Positions 50,467 to 57,047 of a stretch of 61,401 bases of DNA are shown in pieces. Positions within the stretch are counted from its first letter, which is position 1. Every line of letters begins with the position of its first letter. The position numbers and the translations under genes are program-made. Origin of the DNA: Oscillospiraceae bacterium (GTDB taxonomy: Bacteria; Bacillota; Clostridia; Oscillospirales; Ruminococcaceae). Below the pieces are notes generated by a model. That model did no database searches. It was given only the letters and a program-made list of their open reading frames with translations, and had not been told where the DNA came from. The stretch spans positions 1 to 61,401 of the forward strand of contig JAFXJT010000025.1 in the NCBI GenBank assembly GCA_017532085.1. The letters are read 5' to 3'.

Positions 50467-51178
50467 TCTGGCATTGGTCACACGTGGTCTGTGCGATACC
50501 CGCTCACGGGCGAAAATGTGTATCTGCGAAGGTCACGCAGCCATCAACGGCATCGTCTGCACAAAGCCTGCTCAGCCCATTGCAGAATCGGATGTGCTGG
50601 AGATCACAGAGGCTCTGCCCTTTGTAGGCAGAGGCGGTCTGAAGCTTGCCCATGCGCTCACGCAGTTCAAGATTTCTCCCAAAGGTCTGCAATGCCTCGA
50701 TATCGGTGCTTCCACAGGCGGCTTTACCGATTGTATGCTGCAAAACGGTGCAGCCCATGTTTTGGCTGTGGATGTGGGACATGATCAGTTGGCAGAGGTG
50801 CTGCGCCGTGATCCTCGTGTTACCGTGATGGAAGGTACGGATATCCGCAGCCTTGCTCCCGATTCCAAAGGATTGCCTGCCGCATTTGCAAGCTGTGATG
50901 TCTCTTTCATTTCCCTGACCTATATTCTGCCCTTGCTGCCGCCCCTGCTGACAAGCGGTGCTATGGCAGTCTTGCTGGTCAAGCCCCAGTTTGAAGCAGG
51001 ACGCAAAGCCATCGGGAAAAACGGCATCGTGCGTGACAGCAAGGTGCACGCACAGGTATTGCGGAATATTCGGGATGCTGCTGTGCAGGTCGGTCTGATT
51101 CCCATTGCCGATTGTCCCTCGCCCATTGCCGGCGGCAGCGGAAATACCGAATTTCTCTTGCTGCTGCAAAAACCGTAG
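50450..51178 (+). CDS. tlyA: TlyA family rRNA 2'-O-methyltransferase
   Basis: The 242-residue protein has an N-terminal S4 RNA-binding domain (about 3-62, RFDLALVTRGLCDTRSRAKMCICEGH) and an FtsJ-like methyltransferase domain with the SAM motif CLDIGASTGGFTDCML and VKPQFEA. It probably methylates rRNA cytidines, as TlyA proteins do, though family members vary. GGAGG lies 6 bases before ATG 50450. The cluster position between dxs and nadK is typical for Firmicutes. Confidence 0.92.
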   Translation: MTMRFDLALVTRGLCDTRSRAKMCICEGHAAINGIVCTKPAQPIAESDVLEITEALPFVGRGGLKLAHALTQFKISPKGLQCLDIGASTGGFTDCMLQNGAAHVLAVDVGHDQLAEVLRRDPRVTVMEGTDIRSLAPDSKGLPAAFASCDVSFISLTYILPLLPPLLTSGAMAVLLVKPQFEAGRKAIGKNGIVRDSKVHAQVLRNIRDAAVQVGLIPIADCPSPIAGGSGNTEFLLLLQKP

Positions 51179-51237
51179 CGCCAATCGTTCGGGTTTGCTC
51201 CAAGCGCTATCTCATACGAAGAAGGATGGTCAATGCT

Positions 51238-52128
51238 ATGAACATTGCGATTTGGCCGAATCTCAAAAAGAAAAATGCCTTTCAGACGGCAATTCTGGTG
51301 TGCCAGCTGCTGATGAAGCATCAGGCTGTGCTGTGGATGGAGGATTGCTATCAGAATCAGTTTTCCGAACTGCCATCCATCCATTATCTCCCGCGGGAAC
51401 AGCTCATGGAGCATGTGGATTTCGCCGTCGCCATCGGCGGTGACGGTACCATTCTGCGCTGTGCCGGTGCGATTCTCGGAAAAAATGCAAAGCTTGTGGG
51501 CATCAATACCGGCAGACTCGGCTATATCGCTGCGCTGGAAGCCAATGAGCTTTCCCTGCTCGAACAGCTGTTCACCGGCGATTATTCCGTCAGCCATCGG
51601 ATGATGCTGCAAACCACCTTCCAAGGCGGCGAATCCGATGGTGTCACTTATCATGCGCTCAACGATGTGTATGCTTCCCGATTAAGCGGGAAAATCTGCG
51701 ATTTTTCTGTTTTTGTGGATGAACTGCTCATCGGTACATATCGGGCAGACGGCATCATTCTGTCAACTCCCACCGGTTCCAGTGCCTATGCGCTTTCTGC
51801 CGGCGGCCCTGTGATGGAACCCTATTTATCGCTGATTGAAATGAATCTGATCTGTCCCCATTCCTTGTATGCAAGACCGATGCTGTTTGCACCGCAGCGC
51901 TCCATCCGCGTAACCTATCGGGTCTCTGACCGAGGCGGTCTGGGCGTTCATGTGGATGGACAAAGCAAGGTGACCATCCGTCAGGGACAGTCCTTTTCTG
52001 TCACCCGTTCTCCCTACACCATGCCGCTGGTGGATTTCAAGGGCTATGCTTTCTATGATGCCCTCAACGGTAAGCTGATGCAGCCCCTGAAAAGCGTCAG
52101 CTCGGATCTGCTGCTGCAAAAGGAGTAA
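51238..52128 (+). CDS. nadK: NAD kinase
   Basis: NadK phosphorylates NAD to NADP. The 296 residues show the active motif AVAIGGDGTILRCAG, the NTGRLGYIAALEANE segment, NDVYASR, and TPTGSSAYALSAGGP. The start is ATG 51238, where AAGGATGG lies upstream and homologous sequence begins. argR follows by 3 bases. NADP made here supports FASII reduction, and pncB in this window supports NAD synthesis. Confidence 0.95.
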   Translation: MNIAIWPNLKKKNAFQTAILVCQLLMKHQAVLWMEDCYQNQFSELPSIHYLPREQLMEHVDFAVAIGGDGTILRCAGAILGKNAKLVGINTGRLGYIAALEANELSLLEQLFTGDYSVSHRMMLQTTFQGGESDGVTYHALNDVYASRLSGKICDFSVFVDELLIGTYRADGIILSTPTGSSAYALSAGGPVMEPYLSLIEMNLICPHSLYARPMLFAPQRSIRVTYRVSDRGGLGVHVDGQSKVTIRQGQSFSVTRSPYTMPLVDFKGYAFYDALNGKLMQPLKSVSSDLLLQKE

Positions 52129-52131
52129 TGC

Positions 52132-52575
52132 ATGACCAATAAACGACATGAATGTATCCTGTCTCTGATCCTTCAGCAGGATATTACAACGCAGGAACAA
52201 TTAAAAGATCTGCTGGCAGCACAAGGATTCTCTGTGACACAGGCTACCATTTCCCGCGATATCCGACAACTGCAGCTGAGAAAAGAACCGGCTCCTTCCG
52301 GCGGACACCGCTATTGCCGTCCCACAGCAGGGAATGCACAGCGCATCTTTACCGATATGGTGAAGAAAGTGGACTATGCAGTCAATACCGTTGTGCTGCT
52401 CTGCCATGCCGGCACCGCTCAGGCCGCCTGCGCAAAGCTCGATGCGCTGGAGCTGCCCGAAATCGTCGGAACCATCGCCGGAGATGATACCATTTTTGTA
52501 CTGACCCGCTCCGAACAGCATGCCCGAAAGCTGGTCGCTGACTTACAGTCCCATATCTGGGGGTCGTCATGTTAA
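52132..52575 (+). CDS. argR: Arginine repressor
   Basis: ArgR/AhrC binds arginine and controls arginine metabolism genes. The 147-residue product has an N-terminal winged helix (DITTQEQLKDLLAAQGFSVTQATISRDIRQL) and a C-terminal hexamerisation/arginine domain ending with GTIAGDDTIFVLTRSEQHA. AAAAGGAG precedes the ATG. It overlaps recN by 7 bases. Position before recN is conserved in Firmicutes and says nothing about the target genes. Confidence 0.95.
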   Translation: MTNKRHECILSLILQQDITTQEQLKDLLAAQGFSVTQATISRDIRQLQLRKEPAPSGGHRYCRPTAGNAQRIFTDMVKKVDYAVNTVVLLCHAGTAQAACAKLDALELPEIVGTIAGDDTIFVLTRSEQHARKLVADLQSHIWGSSC

Positions 52576-54248
52576 AGGAATTATCCATCGAAAATCTGGC
52601 GGTGATCCCTGCCGCTGTGATCCCGCTGGAAGGAAAGCTGAATGTGTTTACCGGTGAAACAGGTGCCGGTAAATCTATTCTCATCCACGGAATTCAGGCG
52701 GTGCTGGGGCAACGCATCCGTAAGGATATGGTGCGAAGCGGCTGCAAAAAAGCAGTCATCTCTGCACTGTTCTCTCCCATTGCCGAGGATACTGCTGCGA
52801 TTCTTGCAGAGTATGGCTACGACGCTGAGGATGGCAATCTGCTGCTGAGCCGTGAAATCTCTGCCGATGGCGGCAGTATCGGTCGTGTCAATGGCCGTAC
52901 TGCACCTGTGACGGTATTGCGTCTGCTGGGCGAAACACTGGTCAATATCCACGGTCAGCACGATAATCAGATTCTCCTGCGCCCCGAACGGCATCTGGAG
53001 GTGCTGGATCGCTTCGGAGATGACGATACCCTGCTGCAGGCCTATCGTACAGAATTCCAAGCCCTGCAATCCGTTGCAAGACAGCTCAACCAAATGAAAA
53101 AAGAGGAGCTTCATAAGGCAAATCGGCTCAAAGCACTGCGCACTGTCATCGAAGATATCAGCCCATTGGATATCCAGCCCGATGAAGATACCCTGCTGGA
53201 ACAACAGTTTCTCGCTGCCAGCCGTGCCGAGGAAACCGCCGCACTCACCGAAACCATCCGAAGGATGCTCACGGATGGGGATGAGAATATCTCCGATGCA
53301 CTGGCTTCTGCCTGCGCTCTGCTGCAGCAGCTCGCTGCCAAATCCGAGGACGCTAAGTCTCTTGCCGATCGGCTGCAGACTGTGAATATCGAACTGCGGG
53401 ATATTGCCGATGAGCTTTCTGCTTTCGGCGGCGATATGCTTTCTCCCGCTGCCTTTGCTGCCCTTGAAAAACGCCGCAATGCGCTGAATACCCTCATGGT
53501 ACGCTACCATACCGATGCGGATGGTCTGCGCAGACAACTGGAGGATGCCGCTGCCGAAATCGAACACATCGAACAATCTGCCGATGCCATGGAACAGCTC
53601 GCTGCCGAAAAACAACGGCTGCTGCATAGCGTTACGGCACATGCCAAGGCCCTTACGGCACACAGAACAAAACTCGCTGCGCAATTTGCCAATCGTGTGG
53701 GCGAAGAACTCGCCAATCTGGATATGCCCAGAGTGCAGCTGGTGGTTTCTCTGACCCAAGGAAAACTGACACCCAATGGGATGGATCATGCGGAGTTTTT
53801 GATCTCCGCCAATCCCGGCGAGCCGCCAAAGCCCATTGCACAAATCGCTTCGGGCGGTGAGCTTTCCCGTATGATGCTGGCTCTGAAGGCCGTGATTGCA
53901 CAGCGGGATGCCATTCCAACCTTGATCTTCGATGAAATTGATACCGGTGTCAGCGGTCGTGCCGCCCAGAAAATCGGTATCAAGCTGCGGGAAATCGCTA
54001 TGCACCGTCAGGTCATCTGCGTGACCCATTTGGCACAGCTTGCGGTGCAGGCACAGCATCATCTGCTGATCGAAAAGCAAAGTGATGATACTTCGACCCA
54101 AACAAAGGTCATACCGCTGGATTCCACCGGACGCATCCGAGAGATTGCCCGTATTATGGGCGGCAGTCATGCCTCGGATCTCTTGCTCCAAACAGCCGAG
54201 GAATCGCTGCGGGAAGCGCAAAAACAAGAATTTTTTTCGAATTCTTGA
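52569..54248 (+). CDS. recN: DNA repair protein RecN
   Basis: RecN is an SMC-like ATPase acting early in double-strand break repair. The 559 residues show Walker A FTGETGAGKSILIHGI, a central coiled-coil of about 160-360 broken by a globular hinge, and C-terminal signature ASGGELSRMMLALKAV and Walker B IFDEIDTGVSGRAAQKIG. The start at ATG 52569 overlaps argR. It is the last gene of the run; the L10 promoter follows 9 bases after its stop. Confidence 0.96.
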   Translation: MLKELSIENLAVIPAAVIPLEGKLNVFTGETGAGKSILIHGIQAVLGQRIRKDMVRSGCKKAVISALFSPIAEDTAAILAEYGYDAEDGNLLLSREISADGGSIGRVNGRTAPVTVLRLLGETLVNIHGQHDNQILLRPERHLEVLDRFGDDDTLLQAYRTEFQALQSVARQLNQMKKEELHKANRLKALRTVIEDISPLDIQPDEDTLLEQQFLAASRAEETAALTETIRRMLTDGDENISDALASACALLQQLAAKSEDAKSLADRLQTVNIELRDIADELSAFGGDMLSPAAFAALEKRRNALNTLMVRYHTDADGLRRQLEDAAAEIEHIEQSADAMEQLAAEKQRLLHSVTAHAKALTAHRTKLAAQFANRVGEELANLDMPRVQLVVSLTQGKLTPNGMDHAEFLISANPGEPPKPIAQIASGGELSRMMLALKAVIAQRDAIPTLIFDEIDTGVSGRAAQKIGIKLREIAMHRQVICVTHLAQLAVQAQHHLLIEKQSDDTSTQTKVIPLDSTGRIREIARIMGGSHASDLLLQTAEESLREAQKQEFFSNS

Positions 54249-54256
54249 AAAAGTGC

Positions 54257-54285
54257 TTGACAAATGAGATGAGATGTGATATACT
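54257..54285 (+). promoter_or_regulatory. Sigma-A promoter of rplJL
   Basis: TTGACA (54257-54262), 17-base spacer, TATACT (54280-54285), directly after recN. Confidence 0.85.
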
Positions 54286-54301
54286 GATAAAGCTGTGATT
54301 G

Positions 54302-54444
54302 TGATCATTATGACGAATCCCGTATTCCAAAGACAGTCGGCATAGCGTATGCTTGGAAGTCCGACCGAGGAGTGCCGGCTGATTTCTACGTGAAAACGAA
54401 CGAACATCATCCGCCTCTCCATGTATTCGGGAGAGGCTTTTTTA
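54302..54444 (+). ncRNA. Ribosomal protein L10 leader
   Basis: The leader carries the conserved pieces of the L10 autoregulatory element: AAAGACAG near the start, the CCGACCGAGGAG loop region, ACGTGAAAACGAACGAAC, and a terminator-like hairpin (GCCTCTCC/GGAGAGGC, 54413-54437) followed by six T. In other Firmicutes, L10-L12 complex binds here to repress rplJL. Boundaries are approximate. Confidence 0.85.
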
Positions 54445-54498
54445 TTGCCTCCGGCGTCAGAATCATGTTTCGCAAGCCCAAATTCGGAGGTGAATACA

Positions 54499-55005
54499 AT
54501 GCCGAGTGAGAAGATTCTGCAGCAAAAGCAAGCCAAGGTTGAGGCTTTGACCGAACAGCTCAAGAATGCTGTTTCCTGCGTTCTCGTTGACTACAAGGGC
54601 ATCAGCGTAGCTGATGATACCAAGCTTCGTCGGGAGCTGCGTGAAGCAGGCGTTTCCTATTCTGTTCAGAAGAATACTCTGCTGCGTTTTGCACTGCACA
54701 ATGTTGGTTATGAGCAGTTCGATGATGTACTGGAAGGTACTACCGCAATTGCAATTTCCGACAACGATCAGACTGCTGCCGCTCGTATTCTGGGCGCATA
54801 TGCTGAGAAGTCTGACGGTAAGTTCCAGCTCAAGGCAGGTTTCGTAGACGGCGAGGTATACGATGCAGCCGGTGTTACGGCTCTGTCCAAGGTACCTTCC
54901 AAGGATGTCCTGCTGGCACAGTTGGTTGGCTCTCTCCAGGGTCCTTACCAGAAGCTGGCCGCAACGCTCCAGGCTCTTGTGGACAAGAACGAAAGCGCTG
55001 CTTAA
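54499..55005 (+). CDS. rplJ: 50S ribosomal protein L10
   Basis: L10 anchors the L7/L12 stalk on the ribosome. The 168-residue protein has the family start KILQQKQAKVEALTEQLK, the VLVDYKGISVADDTKLRRELREAG segment and an alanine-rich C-terminal helix. GGAGGTG precedes ATG 54499. A frame extending left overlaps the leader hairpin and is not coding. The rplKA and rpoB genes that often flank it are absent. Confidence 0.96.
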   Translation: MPSEKILQQKQAKVEALTEQLKNAVSCVLVDYKGISVADDTKLRRELREAGVSYSVQKNTLLRFALHNVGYEQFDDVLEGTTAIAISDNDQTAAARILGAYAEKSDGKFQLKAGFVDGEVYDAAGVTALSKVPSKDVLLAQLVGSLQGPYQKLAATLQALVDKNESAA

Positions 55006-55053
55006 TTACTTGTTTCTACCAAATCAATTTTTATTATGTAAAGGAGAATTATC

Positions 55054-55425
55054 ATGGCTTCCGAAAAGACTATGAAGTTTATCGAAGATATCAAGGCTCT
55101 CTCCGTTCTGGAGCTGAAAGAGCTGGTTGACGCTATTCAGGAAGAGTTTGGCGTTACTGCTGTTGTTGCTGCTGCAGGTCCTGCTGCAGGCGGCGAGGCT
55201 GCTGCTGCTGAAAAGACCGAGTTCGATGTTGTTCTGACTTCCTTCGGTGATGCTAAGATGGGCGTTATCAAGGCTGTTAAGGATGCTCTGGGTCTGGGCC
55301 TGAAGGAGGCTAAGGCTGCTGTTGAGGGTGCTCCCTGCACTCTGAAAGAGGCTGTTTCCAAGGCTGATGCTGAGGCTCTGAAGAAGACCCTCGAGGATGC
55401 CGGTGCTACCATCGAGCTGAAGTAA
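55054..55425 (+). CDS. rplL: 50S ribosomal protein L7/L12
   Basis: L7/L12 forms the flexible stalk that recruits translation factors. The 123-residue acidic alanine-rich protein has the N-terminal dimerisation part ([20 protein letters not shown]), a hinge of alanine and glycine, and the C-terminal [24 protein letters not shown] fold. AAAGGAG precedes the ATG. A strong terminator ends the operon. Confidence 0.97.
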   Translation: MASEKTMKFIEDIKALSVLELKELVDAIQEEFGVTAVVAAAGPAAGGEAAAAEKTEFDVVLTSFGDAKMGVIKAVKDALGLGLKEAKAAVEGAPCTLKEAVSKADAEALKKTLEDAGATIELK

Positions 55426-55439
55426 TCTTACTTTTGCCA

Positions 55440-55482
55440 AAACCAAAACACGCTGCTTGACCATCAAGCAGCGTGTTTTTTG
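55440..55482. terminator. Bidirectional terminator between rplL and the GH18 gene
   Basis: AAAACACGCTGCTTGA pairs perfectly with TCAAGCAGCGTGTTTT (55464-55479) with a 3-base loop. T runs follow on the plus strand and an A-rich stretch lies on the left. Confidence 0.9.
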
Positions 55483-55489
55483 TTTCTTC

Positions 55490-56683
55490 TCACAACAGCA
55501 GACGCTTCAGCAATACCAGATCTGCTGCATGAATCAGACCATCTCCATTGAGATCTCCGTTTTTCCAAGTATGCAGTACACCGCTTCCTACCAGATAATG
55601 CTGCAGCATGACTGCATCTGCTATGGAACAGATTCCATCTCCATCCACATCTCCGGGTATTGCCTGCGATACAGAAAGCGCCTCATGGATCACCGCAAGC
55701 AGAGAATACTCCCCTGCCGCATCTTGTGAGATCTCCCAGATCATCATGCCGCCGTATCCTTTGGCAAGCTCTGCTTTTTCCCGCATCGTATCGGCACCGT
55801 TGTAGGCAATTCCTTGATAGGTATCCCCCGTAAAATTGGCAGGATCCTTCTCAATCAATGCAGAAAAAGATTCATAGGAATTCCAGTCCAGACTGCCGTT
55901 GCTCTGATATCCTCGGCCATAGAAGGGCACGCCCAAAACCAGACGCTCTTTGGCTATCCCTCGCTGTTCATGAAAATATTCCAGCGAGCTCTTGGCAAAC
56001 TCCATGGATGCATGAGAAACCGGATCGGAATCGTTGTCATATGCCATCACATTTACAAAATCAAACAGCGAAAAGGTTTCTTTCGTGACCTTTACCGCAA
56101 CCCACTGGGCAGTCGCTGTGGATAATGCATAGCCCCGTTCATCACACAGCGCACGCAAGGATGCAACCCAATCGCCATAGTAATTCCAGATGGCATGATC
56201 CGCACTCAGCTCAATGTCAAGATCAATGCCATCCAGCTGATGCTTCTCGCAATATGCCATGATCTTTTCATTGAAGGCAGCCATTTCCTCCGGTGTATCC
56301 AGCAGCGGAAGATAACCCTCGCAGCCGCCGAAGCCTCCCAGCGCTGCCATCACTTTGACATCGGAAGCATGTGCCTGTTCCACAATCTGCGCCAGCGCTT
56401 CATCCGGTATGTAACAAAATAAATTGCCCTGGGCATCCGGATTGCAAAATGCAAGATCCAGATGCGTCAATGCACCAAAATCTACGTTTTTGTACGCCGA
56501 ATATGTCCAATCCGGCAGATACCCTACCACACGGGGTCTTTGCTGATCAATGTCTTGTCCCTCGGCAAGCGCCTTCTCTTGCTGCTCCAAAGAAGGCGCA
56601 ATCGTCTCAGCAGAAACCGGAATGCCAATCGTGATACCGCACAGCAGTGACAGAATCACAGAACATACTTTCATCCCTTTCAT
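55490..56683 (-). CDS. Secreted GH18 glycoside hydrolase with dockerin
   Basis: The 397-residue product has a signal peptide (cleavage likely after A25 of VSA-E), a GH18 catalytic domain (about 50-335) with the catalytic signature DGIDLDIE (D151, D154, D156, E158), and a C-terminal dockerin (343-397) made of two calcium-loop repeats (GDVDGDGICSIADAV and GDLNGDGLIHAADLV). GH18 enzymes cleave chitin, peptidoglycan or N-glycans; the specificity is not readable. The dockerin suggests attachment to a cohesin scaffold. AAGGGAGGAAGG precedes ATG 56683. It diverges from a PL11 gene that also carries a dockerin. Confidence 0.9.
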   Translation of the reverse strand: MKGMKVCSVILSLLCGITIGIPVSAETIAPSLEQQEKALAEGQDIDQQRPRVVGYLPDWTYSAYKNVDFGALTHLDLAFCNPDAQGNLFCYIPDEALAQIVEQAHASDVKVMAALGGFGGCEGYLPLLDTPEEMAAFNEKIMAYCEKHQLDGIDLDIELSADHAIWNYYGDWVASLRALCDERGYALSTATAQWVAVKVTKETFSLFDFVNVMAYDNDSDPVSHASMEFAKSSLEYFHEQRGIAKERLVLGVPFYGRGYQSNGSLDWNSYESFSALIEKDPANFTGDTYQGIAYNGADTMREKAELAKGYGGMMIWEISQDAAGEYSLLAVIHEALSVSQAIPGDVDGDGICSIADAVMLQHYLVGSGVLHTWKNGDLNGDGLIHAADLVLLKRLLL

Positions 56684-56739
56684 AGAATCCTTCCTCCCTT
56701 TCATGGCAATGCATGGTAAGATATCCAAACCATAGACCT

Positions 56740-56769
56740 ATTATACCATATTTCCATCGGATTCGTCAA
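56740..56769 (-). promoter_or_regulatory. Sigma-A-type promoter of the GH18-dockerin gene
   Basis: On the minus strand TTGACG (56769-56764), 18-base spacer, TATAAT (56745-56740), about 60 bases before the start. Confidence 0.75.
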
Positions 56770-56812
56770 TGGATAATGTTGTATTGTGCTAGGAACATAG
56801 CACAGTTTGAAA

Positions 56813-56841
56813 TTGACGAAAGAAATGATCCCGATTATAAT
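56813..56841 (+). promoter_or_regulatory. First promoter of the PL11-dockerin gene
   Basis: TTGACG (56813-56818), 17-base spacer, TATAAT (56836-56841), giving a leader of about 200 bases. The 364-bp gap between the GH18 and PL11 genes holds three promoters and no other recognisable element. Confidence 0.7.
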
Positions 56842-56965
56842 TAGAATAGCAATCTTTGCGAATGCTGCGGATTGTGGATGCCATACGCCGCTATCCCCTG
56901 TCTTTGGCGGATCTGTGCACATCTGCACATGATGCAATCAGTAAGAAAGATGACGCAAAACTGCA

Positions 56966-56994
56966 TTTACTTTTTTCATCGGATACGATATAAT
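56966..56994 (+). promoter_or_regulatory. Second, proximal promoter of the PL11-dockerin gene
   Basis: TTTACT (56966-56971), 17-base spacer, TATAAT (56989-56994), about 54 bases before the ATG. Confidence 0.65.
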
Positions 56995-57047
56995 GGTATC
57001 GGTGAACCATGATCTCCCCAATCTCATGAAAGAAAAGGTGATTTGAA

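Noticed and set aside
48445-50481. A long open frame on the minus strand opposite dxs (and similar ones opposite iorA, recN, PL11 and fabF)
   Set aside because: These frames lie entirely opposite clear genes, have no conserved motifs and no ribosome sites; they arise from codon bias (few stop codons opposite GAT/CTG-rich codons).
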